DNA of 60,000 nucleotides from Hydractinia symbiolongicarpus. Taxonomy: Eukaryota > Cnidaria > Hydrozoa > Anthoathecata > Hydractiniidae. This document shows positions 12,679 to 25,595 of this stretch, in pieces (within the stretch, counting starts at the first letter, position 1; each line of letters begins with the position of its first letter). The translations under genes were made by a program, and so were the position numbers. The notes beneath the pieces are model-generated. The model was not told where the DNA came from. It did no database searches and saw nothing but the letters and a program-made list of their open reading frames with translations. The stretch spans positions 11,437,501 to 11,497,500 of the forward strand of contig NC_079880.1 in the NCBI RefSeq assembly GCF_029227915.1. Reading direction: 5' to 3'.

Positions 12679-14234
12679 AAAAGAGAACTAATTTCATTTG
12701 ACGTCAGCACGCCCGTATTTTTCGAATTTTTTGCACCTGTCCACGGATTCTTTCATATTGAGGACATTGCAGTAGGTGCAGCTGGGGTATTTTCGACCTT
12801 TCTACGCACACCCCTGCCAAACTGAAACTGTTGCAGCCATCCACCTACAGGCCAAGTGATGCCGTTTTTCCATTGCAAGAAGTAGCCCAGATCACTTTTT
12901 GCAGAATATTTTGAAAATGCAACACAACTACGCAAATTTTGTCTCAACGTTGTTTAATTTCCTGTGTTGTTATTATTTTAATATAATCTTTTAAAAATTC
13001 TGAATTTATGTTGCTTATAAAATGTTGTTTATAAAAATAGCGTGTAAAATTAAAGCGGATACTTCTGTAAACCGGTCAGTTTGATTTGTGTCGCATGGAT
13101 TATTAAGAAACTCTTAAAAGCGCACGCTCCATGAAGTGGCCAGGTTTCTTGACATGCATGGACATTTTGAAAAAAAAATATGTTCTGTCCTTAATTATTT
13201 GTAACAAAAGCTCTATTTTTCATGCTCACCCAATCAACAGCTTCTCTCTCCCAATTACCAATCCATATCCCCTTCTTGAGAAAACAATGAATCAAAGAAT
13301 TTTAAAACAATTTCCCCTTCATGGAAAAACAATGAATCAAAGCATTTCAAATCCATATTCCCTTTATCTTTCAAGAATTACTTTTTTCAGTATAAATCCT
13401 GGTAAAGAAATGAATCAGTGGATTTTAAATCCGCATCATCTTCCAACATTTACTTTTGTATTCAAATATAAACCCTGGGAAAACAATGAATTAAATTTTT
13501 CCAAAGAGGATACAGCTTTGAAGCGGACAAACATTTTGTTCCACAGTCTCCATTTAGCGGAAGTTGCATTACATATGCTTTTGTTTTCATAAATCTTTAT
13601 TATTATCCTTAATCCGTTTTAACTAATCCAGTTATGTTATTCGTTTGTGCTCCGTTATCTACGCATTATAACCAGTACATCGCTATCTTCACATAAAGTT
13701 GACTTTCTCTGTAGTATTGTAATCTCATTACGTTGAGTCAAAAAGCGAGATAAGACAGACGTAAATGCTTATTTGTTCATGTTTAACAGCTTGCTTGTTC
13801 ATGTTTAACAGCTTGCTTGCCTCTGTCATAGTAACGTAACAACAGCCTACCACACAGCAAACCAACAACAACAACAACAACGAGTTTTATATGGTGTAAA
13901 TTAGAACAAATCAGTAAGGTGAGGTAAGCTTTTTCCCCTTTTTCTTGCATTTAAATTATAAACAACCAACGCAGGGTTATAAATTCCCTATATTGCGCGA
14001 GAAGGAAGAGTCGGGCAATATAACAATCCAACTCGCCTAAGTAACCCTCGCACTTTTATCAGTTCGAAATAAGGGGACTAGTCTTGTTCTCTTTACACGT
14101 CCTTTTAAAAGAAAATTAAGAAACGCTTGTTTATGAACGAGCAATGTCGTAGCTTCTAAAAGTTTACAATCAGATTACGTAAAGCGTGCCACGCTTAGAG
14201 AATTTGTTATGCAAAATGGCGCCGTGTGAAATGA
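12679..14234. other. Non-coding with degenerate tandem repeat and (CAA)n
   Basis: The 153-codon plus-strand frame at 13131-13592 is produced by a degenerate repeat: 'aaaacaatgaatcaaag' recurs at 13281 and 13326, with diverged forms near 13404 and 13479 (spacings about 45 and 77). I do not regard it as a gene. A short (CAA)n tract lies near 13868. Confidence 0.45.
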
Positions 14235-14399
14235 AATTCATTTAATGACGCTAGATCCAATAATACAAGGAAGTTTGTTCCTGATTCCATCTATGGTACT
14301 AATCTGTACATTCCCTTTATCATCCCAGAAGATTTTATAAAAGAGTACACGCAGTTTATTTGTGTAGATGTGAGTCCTGTGGAAGTAACGTTCCGGTAA
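14235..14399 (+). CDS. Possible orphan exon or coding remnant
   Basis: An open frame of about 54 codons with coding-like composition (KFVPDSIYGTNLYIPF, then acidic and Val-rich). It can be read as an exon from 14255 (after GCTAG) to 14395 (before GTAACA). I recognise no family and see no partner exon; it could equally be a relic of a mobile element. Confidence 0.25.
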   Translation, partial: NSFNDARSNNTRKFVPDSIYGTNLYIPFIIPEDFIKEYTQFICVDVSPVEVTFR

Positions 14400-17233
14400 C
14401 ACAAGTTTATCAGTTTGACTTCAAACCCTATGTTTTTTATGTAACGAAACGCGAAGTTATTTCAGTCGAATTATGTCTATAAAATGTTTATGATTTTGTA
14501 GCAGTAATTTTTTCTTGGAAGCCGCAAAAAACAACAACAACAACAAAAGAATGATTCCGCATTCGAATAACTGTTTGTATAAAATAAGTCCAATTATCAG
14601 CTTAAAAAACGCATTGGTGCAATTGCAGACAAAATTGAATAATCATGCACAAAAATTTAGTAAAGTAAATAATAACAGAGGCGACTAAAACTCGAAGATA
14701 ATTTAAAATACATTGTTAAGGAAAAGAAACAAATGTTAAGACAAAATGTTAAATAAAAAATTAAAACGCATCGGCAAAACAACTTTATTGATGATCGTGT
14801 TTCCTTTTTTACTTTTGCAGTTGTTTTGCCGCCAAATATAAGCAAGTAGGATACTTCAAAAATGCGTTGTTTACTGGCATGCCGTTGCTTTAACAACGTT
14901 GCAGCACATCAAACAGAGGAAAAGAGTAAACTCAAAGTGACCAATATTAGTGTTTTTTGAATATACAACAAAAAATGAATCATACTTTTGTCATACTTTT
15001 TTTAAACTCGTAAAATATGAATACCATATTTGAATTCAGCATAGTTTGTTTAATTTATGTGTAAAAGTTTAACTTGATACGCCAACAGAAAGTGCTATTT
15101 TGAGGAGATATATATATCACAGTTAAAGTCTTCTTAATGCTCAAATTACCATGTCCAGCCTCGTTTTCAAAAAGATGTTGGACATGCCACAAATCTTTAA
15201 ATTAAAATAGCAGGTTGTTTACTTGCTGCATTGTTTTGAAATTTTCTTTGTTTATGACATTTTTGATAAGGAATTCAAATCTGTTGTCCGTTTTTTATAA
15301 AACTCAACAGAAAAAAGTTGCGGCACATTAAAAGAATAAGTCTCGGAAAAGGTGGTTTGAAACATTGTAATTGCACAGACAGTAAAGAGAAGTAATTTGC
15401 CTCTACTTACATCAACATATGATAACATTTGCTGGCTCTTGACAATCTATGCTCCAAAAAACGAAACACGTGCAGCGGGATATTTGACTTCTTTTTGGAC
15501 TTTGTCAATGGTGGAAGTGTTTGCGCTACTCCAAAAACAGGTAACATATTAAGTTATTTCTTTGCTAAGAAGTGATTGCCAATGTTTACCTCATCTCTGG
15601 TTGAGTTAATTGAACTTTAAGTTTGTTTTCACATCGAGATGGTTAATCTCATTTGTGGATATTTAGATTGCTAAGTTTTGATAAGAAAAATGATGTATAT
15701 TTAAGTGATTTATTGTCTCCGAAGACATTTTTAAATGTCATATATAGTTTTCTAAAGGGACTCGTAAAGTATTTTTTTTTATATTAATAAACAAGGAAAA
15801 TTTATTTTCTCATTACAAGGAAATATATTCGTGTGGAAAACTTATAATAATAATAAAAGCCAGCTAAGCTCTTAACATTGATTAAATGAGACCTTTATGG
15901 CTTGAGCTAAGATTTTTTTAACACCTGTGCAGACACTAAAAATCACAAAAGTATTTTATATTCTCCAATTGTAAGAAGTACTAATAGAGCTATAACCTTG
16001 TCATGAGCTTCTGGGAAAGCTTTGATGTAACCGTCTTGCCTGTAAAAAGTTGAGCAAATGACCATGTCTCAGAATAATTTTACGGAACGGAACCCTATTA
16101 TAAATTGAAGTTATTTTGTAGTTATCATTTAAGTGCAATTAAAATTAGTCAACACTTGTTACAATCATGCAGGAGGCTGAGATTTGACATGTTAAAACAA
16201 AAATAAAATGAATAGACGAATCAGGTAATTTGATTTTAATAATCGGCGCGCTGACAAATCTCTATGACGAAATAAGTACATGCGCAGGTAACTCTGCCCT
16301 GCGCAGACACAATTATTGTATAACACATTGTTCAAAACAATGCTACGCAGGTTCAGGTATTATAGTTCGTGGGAGCTGTAAGAAATTCGGGGCATCAAAG
16401 GATTCAGGGTTGGCGTATGAATGTATATAGAATGTATATTGAATTTGATTAAATTTTTTTGATACCTTATTAAAGTATCAAATAAAATTATTTTGGGAAA
16501 AATCGAGAACAACGTGTAAAAAATATGTTTTGTTTGTTGCTAACAAAGTTATTAGAAAACTAATGAGAACAATCCATGATAACAAACAAAACAACAACAG
16601 CAAAAAAACACAGGATAATAGGATGAAATATATTGTCTCGCTGCGTTCTCTGCTCATTGACAAATGTCCCGCGAATAATTTCTACATAAGAAAAGTCCCT
16701 CCTCCCTGGATAAAACAAATGTTAGTTATCAATGATAACATTCTTACAACGACATAAATGAAGTGTATTTCTTTAACAGAATTTCCGTCACTTTATAGTG
16801 GAGGAATGTTTTGCAACAGATGACGCACAATATGCTGTCCAACTCATAGTGGTGTTATGGTGACGCTGCCGCATTCTACCCGTGAATATTGTTTCAGAAT
16901 AATACTCTCGATGCGCCAAGTAGCTGTAAAAAAAATTCATTTGTAACTACGCATAACACTCCTTCGCAGTGGTTTTATCGACCACCCGCCAACGTTTGTA
17001 AACGGCGATAGTATTCATATAAAGTTATTTTCTTAACAGGCTAATAATGTTTTAAAAGTCTCTCATTGCTACATTGACCTACCTACGAAGTAAATCAATA
17101 AATAAATAAAAATAAATAAATAAAGTTATTCTCGTCTGAACTCAGTGAATTAGAAAATAAGTTCTTCTTTGAACGTTTACACTTTAACTTTAAGTGAACA
17201 TTGAGATTAAAAGTCCAGTGCATTTGCAAAACG
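14400..17233. other. Non-coding stretch
   Basis: No gene supported. Contains (CAA)n near 14530 and several AT-rich tracts. A small Cys-containing frame at 16230-16430 has no start context or splice support. Confidence 0.4.
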
Positions 17234-17267
17234 GCGGACACCATCGGGACCTCAAAATGGTGTCCGC
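17234..17267. repeat. Short hairpin from a dispersed repeat
   Basis: gcggacaccat ... atggtgtccgc, 11-bp perfect arms around a 12-base loop, followed at 17277 by a third imperfect copy of the same word (ggtgtctgc). Likely a fragment of a dispersed element. Confidence 0.5.
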
Positions 17268-18454
17268 TATAGAAAGGTGTCTGCTTATTAGGAATTTGGT
17301 TGACTTGTTGAAGCTATAATATCCTTTCTAGGGTGTTTACTATGATAAATTCGACCTTAAAAGTGTTAAGAAGGTGAGGACCAATCTAAAATGAATACAC
17401 ATACATTTAATAAATCCGATTTCTATATATGTTTGTCGCGGCCTTAGGGGTTAAGACGATTTTGATCGATTAATTAAAGGTGTTTTTGTCGAAACTGAAA
17501 TCTTTCAAAATTTTATTTAGCTGTTATTTTGTTTTTGAATATTACAGATCGTTTGGACTGACTAAAATTTAAATCTCTTTGTTTTTGCTTCTCCAAATCT
17601 TGGTACCATTACATCTCCTAAACGAAAAAATCAGCGAATTCTTCCACGGGCATACAGCTAGTCTACATATTAATTTGTTTTTGTTTTATATCTGAGATAA
17701 ATTCAATATGGATTGTAGTAAAACTTATACAAAAATTTATATTTGAATAAGTTTTGTATGACTGTTGTTTTGCGCTTTTTTTGGTAACTATTACAAAATA
17801 TTTGTAAATATGTTGCTTAGGTTTCTACATTTACAGGCTCGATTGTTGCTGGCTTGCTGTTTGCTCATTTCTGACTTGGAAAGACCAAATTACGTGCCAC
17901 TGAGAGGTCATTGTTTGCTGTCCTGAATGGATCTTTTCGCGTAACTCCTGTAGATAGCATTTAAGTGAAACTAATAGAACTTCTCTGAAGAAATAAGAAG
18001 TGTTTAAAATATTCTTGCAAATACATTATTTGACTTATACTTTGCGAATATTGTGCATGAAAACCTTCGCCAGTCACCTGTATGTCTTTACATATTCAAG
18101 CAGTGAATATATTAAAAGTGAGAAGAATAGATTCGTCTTAGCTTTTGTCACACTTCGCATGCAAAACATAGCAAACGTCTTTTCTCACAGACTTATTTCT
18201 ACATATAGAGCTAAGCTATACCAAATCATAAAATCTCTACAATCTATTTTTTGACCTAAATAAGGCAGTAGCAATACTTACATATCTGTGCAGATTGCAA
18301 ATCTTTAGGTTCCCACTTTCCTTTCATCAAAGACCTAATAATTGCAGTTCTAGTCCCATTTTATTATTTTTTGTAACCTGTCATTAAGCCATAGCTTGTA
18401 TAGTCTAAATAATAGCTTATCAAAAACATTGCAAAAGGAAAAGACGAGTGCTGT
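17268..18454. other. Non-coding stretch
   Basis: No gene supported. The plus-strand frame at 18000-18254 lacks any recognisable domain. Confidence 0.4.
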
Positions 18455-20794
18455 TAATTGTCAACATGTTGCAGGGAATAAGAACAGGGGATGATAACAG
18501 AGGATAAGAACAGGGGATCAGAACAGATGATAAGAACAGGGAATGATAACAGAGGATAAGAACAGGGGATGATAACAGAGGATAAGAACAGGGGATGATA
18601 ACAGAGGATAAGAACAGGGGATCAGAACAGAGGATAAGAACAGGGGATCAGAACAGAGGATAAGAACAGGGGATGATAACAGAGGATAAGAACAGGGGAT
18701 GATAACAGAGGATAAGAACAGGGGATGATAACAGAGGATAAGAACAGGGGATGATAACAGAGGATAAGAACAGGGGATCAGAACAGAGGATAAGAACAGG
18801 GGATGATAACAGAGGATAAGAACAGGGGATGATAACAGAGGATAAGAACAGGGGATGATAACAGAGAATAAGAACAGGGGATGATAACAGAGGATAAGAA
18901 CAGGGGATGATAACAGAGGATAAGAACAGGGGATGATAACAGAGGATAAGAACAGGGGATGATAACAGAGGATAAGAACAGGGGATGATAACAGAGAATA
19001 AGAACAGGGAATGATAACAGAGGATAAGAACAGGGGATGATAACAGAGGATAAGAACAGGGGATGATAACAGAGAATAAGAACAGGGAATGATAACAGAG
19101 GATAAGAACAGGGGATGATAACAGAGGATAAGAACAGGGGATCAGAACAGAGGATAAGAACAGGGGATGATAACAGAGAATAAGAACAGGGGATGATAAC
19201 AGAGGATAAGAACAGGGAATGATAACAGAGGATAAGAACAGGGGATGATAACAGAGGATAAGAACAGGGGATGATAACAGAGGATAAGAACAGGGGATGA
19301 TAACAGAGGATAAGAACAGGGGATGATAACAGAGAATAAGAACAGGGGATGATAACAGAGGATAAGAACAGGGGATGATAACAGAGGATAAGAACAGGGG
19401 ATGATAACAGAGGATAAGAACAGGGGATGATAACAGAGGATAAGAACAGGGGATGATAACAGAGGATAAGAACAGGGGATCAGAACAGAGGATAAGAACA
19501 GGGGATCAGAACAGAGGATAAGAACAGGGGATGATAACAGAGGATAAGAACAGGGGATGATAACAGAGGATAAGAACAGGGGATGATAACAGAGGATAAG
19601 AACAGGGGATGATAACAGAGGATAAGAACAGGGGATCAGAACAGAGGATAAGAACAGGGGATGATAACAGAGGATAAGAACAGGGGATGATAACAGAGGA
19701 TAAGAACAGGGGATGATAACAGAGAATAAGAACAGGGGATGATAACAGAGGATAAGAACAGGGGATGATAACAGAGGATAAGAACAGGGGATCAGAACAG
19801 AGGATAAGAACAGGGGATGATAACAGAGGATAAGAACAGGGGATGATAACAGAGGATAAGAACAGGGGATGATAACAGAGAATAAGAACAGGGGATGATA
19901 ACAGAGGATAAGAACAGGGGATGATAACAGAGGATAAGAACAGGGGATCAGAACAGAGGATAAGAACAGGGGATGATAACAGAGGATAAGAACAGGGGAT
20001 GATAACAGAGGATAAGAACAGGGGATGATAACAGAGGATAAGAACAGGGGATGATAACAGAGGATAAGAACAGGGGATCAGAACAGAGGATAAGAACAGG
20101 GGATGATAACAGAGGATAAGAACAGGGGATGATAACAGAGGATAAGAACAGGGGATGATAACAGAGGATAAGAACAGGGGATCAGAACAGAGGATAAGAA
20201 CAGGGGATCAGAACAGAGGATAAGAACAGGGGATGATAACAGAGGATAAGAACAGGGGATGATAACAGAGGATAAGAACAGGGGATGATAACAGAGGATA
20301 AGAACAGGGGATGATAACAGAGGATAAGAACAGGGAATGATAACAGAGGATAAGAACAGGGGATGATAACAGAGGATAAGAACAGGGAATGATAACAGAG
20401 GATAAGAACAGGGGATGATAACAGAGGATAAGAACAGGGGATGATAACAGAGGATAAGAACAGGGGATGATAACAGAGGATAAGAACAGGGGATGATAAC
20501 AGAGGATAAGAACAGGGGATGATAACAGAGGATAAGAACAGGGAATGATAACAGAGGATAAGAACAGGGGATCAGAACAGAGGATAAGAACAGGGGATCA
20601 GAACAGAGGATAAGAACAGGGGATCAGAACAGGGGATCAGAACAAGGGATGAGAATTTGGGATGAGAACAGGGGATGAGAATTGTTCAAACGTTGCAGGC
20701 GATGAGAATTGTTCAAACGTTACAGGGGATAAGAATTGTTCAAACGTTGCAGGTGATGAGAATAGGGGTGAGGGCTGTTCAAACGCCGCAGGGA
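18455..20794 (+). repeat. 26-bp satellite/minisatellite array, about 85-90 units
   Basis: The core unit is two related 13-base halves, gataagaacaggg and gatgataacagag, repeated almost without interruption from about 18474 to 20640. A second half-unit variant, gatcagaacagag, is scattered through the array, as are rarer gaataag and gggaatg forms. At the right edge (20650-20794) the units keep a 26-base spacing but read gatgagaattgtt + caaacgttgcagg; a related 'gtcaacatgttgcaggg' sits at the left edge. Roughly 80% of the plus-strand bases are purines. The array reads stop codons throughout. Confidence 0.95.
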
Positions 20795-22301
20795 ATAAAA
20801 ACAAGTCAAAATTTCCATCTTTTTTTTTTAAATCAATTAAAAAGAGAACAGCTAAGCTAAAATGTAACCTTGAAAACACACAGAAGCAGTCCTCTTGAAA
20901 CGGTAGCTGGCCATTATAACATTATGTTCTATCGACACTTTTGTCATGACAATTAAAAATCGTTTCGAGAAACCAACGTGCCAATTTTTCTCCACAACAA
21001 AGCAGCTACTTTATAAAACCTGTCAACTTTGACCCTTACGATACTCTGAAATGGACATAAACGATAAATACAGTAGTGACATCGATATATCAGGCTTGCC
21101 AGCAGAAATTCTTAATTCTTCAGAAATTTTTTGCTAATAAAATGTTTTCTTATTTTGAAGAAGCATAGAAAAAGATAACCAGGTTGAACAAAGCAGAGCG
21201 AAAACTGATGCAAAACGTTAATAAAGTAATAAATCGAGTCCTTGTTGGTGCAGCTACAACAACTACCCCCTAACAATTGTTTTCATTAGCACATAGACAA
21301 AAAACTTAGCTTTGATCTACCATGTTAAAAATCGCTTCAATTCATTGGCTGTACTAGCGTATTGTAGGGAACTGATTGACAAAACTTCCTTGGTACATAT
21401 TGGTGAAGAAAGAGCCTCAAAAGCAATTAGAAAAACGTTTTTGGTAAATTTACTTATACTTAATATAATTATACTTAATTTTAATTAAGATCGTCTTAAA
21501 GCAATCCAGAGACTTAAAATTCGCTAAATGTTTTTCGTCCCTCTGAGCCAACGATGAGTTTCTAGTTGGCTTATACTTTGCAGCGACATTTAAATGTGGA
21601 CCCCATACTTACAAAAGCGTTGCTTAGGCTCTGGATTTCCTACGGCGCCTTTTTTCGCGCGTCTTGACATTTATAAAAAAAAAACTGAGGCAAAAATTAA
21701 CCGGCTACAAAATTTGCGCTACTTCGATTTCTTCCTTACGACTCGTGCATTATCTCCACAAAATGTGACGTTGCGCTAAAATTTACTACAGTGAAAAAAA
21801 AATATGAAGACAGAGGTTCATTTTCTGTCCTCTATATATTATTTAACCTGTATCAGGATATTGTTTTCCATAAATTTAACGCAATTAATTTGTTTTCAGT
21901 TTTGTCTTCATAATTGGCATTTGGTTCTTCATCAATCCAAACAATATGTTTCTTCGTTTCTTTTTTTTCAGGTAGGAAAAGATTTTGGAAGTGCCAGATG
22001 ACTTAATAACTTTATCGTGAGCTTCCCAAGCAAAATCGACTCACAACTTGAATTGCTAGCCATGACAATAAACCAACTACTGAATTTCTGTTGCTGTGGA
22101 ATTACTTGTCTTTTGGGCCACCAACAAGAACATGCAATATATCGGTACACAACAACCAGAGTACAAATTTTCCCACAATCCGCTTGGATGACTAAACAAC
22201 TCAAACTTTTAAACAAGAAGAAATGTATAATTTTAGAAGTTGCAAAAAATATTAATGATTTTACACTATAAAGTATATAACGCAAGAAGAGAGGTATCGT
22301 A
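20795..22301. other. Non-coding stretch
   Basis: No gene supported. An 84-codon frame at 22017-22271 (plus) is overlapped by a 113-codon frame on the other strand; neither has recognisable motifs. Confidence 0.4.
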
Positions 22302-22427
22302 CTAAGCAAAACTTGAATTGGGCCCCTAAATCTCTGTAGATCTCTAAGTAAAACTTGAATTGGGCCCTAAAATCTCTGTAGATCTCTAAGCAAAACTTGA
22401 ATTAGGCCCTAAAATCTCTGTAGATGT
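22302..22427 (+). repeat. Three tandem 42-bp units
   Basis: The phrase ctaagcaaaacttgaattgg begins at 22302, 22344 (ctaagt variant) and 22386, each followed by gcccctaaa-atctctgtagat. The three copies differ at only a few bases. Confidence 0.85.
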
Positions 22428-23764
22428 AATATTCTGTTCACCTTACATCACAAAACTCAATTTTGAGACAGTTCTCTTTCTCAACGCACACATTTAAAGA
22501 TTGAAGATTTAAGGCTGAAGTCTGCTCCAATTACCCATGGAAGGTATATTCTCTGCAGATAAACTGTTTGTTTTGCTTTGGATGGAGAGGCAGACCTAAT
22601 GGTATGCGTCTTAAATGTCGTGGTATGAACACCAGGTCTTCCTAGTAATGCTATAATTTATCTTGCAAATGTCACAAAATAGTTTAATGTTTTCTTCAGT
22701 AAAAAAACAAGGAAGTCCCAAGAGGGTTCTTGTTATGTTTATGTTGTCTTACCTGGTGTTATTGCCCAGTATGCTAAAAATTACTTTTTTTACAAATTTA
22801 GGACGCAATGTGACACAAAACATTTAGAGTCTCATTAACGTTAAATTTTCACATTTGTGTCGATCAAAATCCTAGTTACAAACACTACTTACACAGCTTA
22901 GTGCTATATTATTCAGAAAGCATTAACAAAACTTATTTTCATGTCGGGGTAAAGGATAATTATGCAATTGCCTCTTTTCAGAGTATCAAGCGGAATTGCA
23001 TAACTTTTTCGTACCCAATACTTGATTTCTAGAAACCTAGAGCGCAATATCACATAGAAATATTTAAACTCGCATTAGCATCAAATTTTCTTATTGCAGC
23101 GTCACTTATCCGACTTGTGGATTTTTTGATAAAAAACTTCCCGTGTTGTTGCTATAATAACTGAGCGAAGCTTCAAATTGGTTTAAATATAAAAATGCCT
23201 ACCTTAAACCACTTCATTATTGATTCATAGGAAGTCGATGGATATTACACAAAATACGTTAAGGACAGCAATGAATGTCATTTTTTGCCTAGAGAATTTC
23301 TATATTGACAAATCGTCTGATATATATATGCTCCTTAAAATTATATATTTTTTTCAGGCCGATAACGCGTATACAAAAAGAGTGTCACAAAATGCTTTAT
23401 AAAATGCGATTTTGTAAAATATGTGCCCTTTCTTGATGTACTTACTTACTTTCCTGGTACTCACAAAGCACAAAATATACACAATGAAATGTTTCTTAAG
23501 TTAATATTTGTTGGAGATTCCGCTTCTCTTCTAGTTTCTAGAAACTTTGCATTTTTTAAACTAAACAAAATAAAACACACGTAGCTTTGCTTGGAAATCA
23601 CACATTTTTCCAGATAATTCCCAATGTTTGATTGAATTTTACCAAATTTCTGAAAGGTTCATTTCTTTCTAAAAATACTTGATCTGAATATTTAGGGCGC
23701 ACTAAAACATTTATTCAAGAACGTATAAATACACCCTTTAAAGATAATTCTTTCATTTTTGCAT
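22428..23764. other. Non-coding stretch left of the triplication
   Basis: No gene supported. A 63-codon minus-strand frame (23715-23906), straddling the start of the triplicated unit, has coding-like composition but I cannot identify it. Confidence 0.35.
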
Positions 23765-25278
23765 TAAGTAAATCGAATTCTATAATGATTGTTGGCCTTA
23801 ATGTTTTGTTATTTAATGCCAAGGCCCACAAAATTTTGTCACAATCAGTAAATGTTCTCATTTTCAAACTTTCATTATTGGCTAAACAAAATCTTAGTGA
23901 AGCCACAATTTAAAAGTTAGTACAAAGTTTATTAAAAAGTTGAGATTTTTTAAAACAGTCATAAATCCTTATTAATTTAAAAACACACTTAAACTTTTGT
24001 CACACGTTTTTGCCCAACGCGAAACAAAAAAGCCGATCGACTACATAACTGAGAAACAACTGTAAAAAGTCTTGAGGTGAGGGGTCAAACTTGACTGGTC
24101 GTACGCAGTGGTGTGGAACATGAAATCACTTGCAAACCTATTTGAGAAATGTACACAAAACATTAAAACATTGAAACTAGAAACCAAATCTAGAGACAAC
24201 AGTGAATACGTTAAGCTCCGAAACAACCACAAAAAACTTATCAGAAAAGCCAAGTCAAAATTCATTCTAAAATCGTTATCATCGAGTAATCCTAAGGAAG
24301 TATGGAAAACTATCCACAGGATTCTCAAACCACCAACCGCTAGAATAAAGTTTGATCCTGATAAACTGAATGATCACTATACCACACTCGCATCTCGTCT
24401 TTGCGAGAAAGAAAACGTTCCCTTGAATCCCAAACAGCTCATATCTGCACTACCACTTGATACCGAACAGTTACTACAAATGCACGAAACAACCTATGAA
24501 GAGGTAAACAAGATCATTCGATAAGTAAATCGAATTCTATAATGATTGTTGGCCTTAATGTTTTGTTATTTAATGCCAAGGCCCACAAAATTTTGTCACA
24601 ATCAGTAAATGTTCTCATTTTCAAACTTTCATTATTGGCTAAACAAAATCTTAGTGAAGCCACAATTTAAAAGTTAGTACAAAGTTTATTAAAAAGTTGA
24701 GATTTTTTAAAACAGTCATAAATCCTTATTAATTTAAAAACACACTTAAACTTTTGTCACACGTTTTTGCCCAACGCGAAACAAAAAAGCCGATCGACTA
24801 CATAACTGAGAAACAACTGTAAAAAGTCTTGAGGTGAGGGGTCAAACTTGACTGGTCGTACGCAGTGGTGTGGAACATGAAATCACTTGCAAACCTATTT
24901 GAGAAATGTACACAAAACATTAAAACATTGAAACTAGAAACCAAATCTAGAGACAACAGTGAATACGTTAAGCTCCGAAACAACCACAAAAAACTTATCA
25001 GAAAAGCCAAGTCAAAATTCATTCTAAAATCGTTATCATCGAGTAATCCTAAGGAAGTATGGAAAACTATCCACAGGATTCTCAAACCACCAACCGCTAG
25101 AATAAAGTTTGATCCTGATAAACTGAATGATCACTATACCACACTCGCATCTCGTCTTTGCGAGAAAGAAAACGTTCCCTTGAATCCCAAACAGCTCATA
25201 TCTGCACTACCACTTGATACCGAACAGTTACTACAAATGCACGAAACAACCTATGAAGAGGTAAACAAGATCATTCGA
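23765..25278 (+). repeat. 757-bp tandem unit: copies 1 and 2 of 3
   Basis: Copy 1 is 23765-24521, copy 2 is 24522-25278, copy 3 starts at 25279 and runs into the full LINE. Each unit joins about 320 bases of flank to the first 130-odd codons of the LINE frame, then jumps back (ATTCGA|TAAGTAAATC). The junction makes a TAA stop, so copies 1 and 2 each encode only a 138-codon fragment. Copies 1 and 2 look identical; copy 3 differs at about five bases. Confidence 0.93.
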
Positions 25279-25595
25279 TAAGTAAATCGAATTCTATAAT
25301 GATTGTTGGCCTTAATGTTTTGTTATTTAATGCCAAGGCCCACAAAATTTTGTCACAATCAGTAAATGTTCTCATTTTCAAACTTTCATTATTGGCTAAA
25401 CAAAATCTTAGTGAAGCCACAATTTAAAAGTTAGTACAAAGTTTATTAAAAAGTTGAGATTTTTTAAAACAGTCATAAATCCTTATTAATTTAAAAACAC
25501 ACTTAAACTTTTGTCACACGTTTTTGCCCAACGCAAAACAAAAAAGCCGGGCGACTACATAACTGAGAAACAACTGTAAAAAGTCTTGAGGTGAG

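Noticed and set aside
13131-13592. 153-codon plus-strand ORF
   Set aside because: Its repeated peptide pattern follows a degenerate DNA repeat, and no domain or splice context supports it.
18455-20794. CRISPR-like array
   Set aside because: Units are contiguous with no unique spacers, and the sequence is a eukaryotic genome.
20637-20898. ORFs on both strands with repeated CSNVAGDEN-like motifs
   Set aside because: They are simply the 26-bp satellite edge read in several frames; 26 is not a multiple of three, so the similar peptides in different frames are expected.
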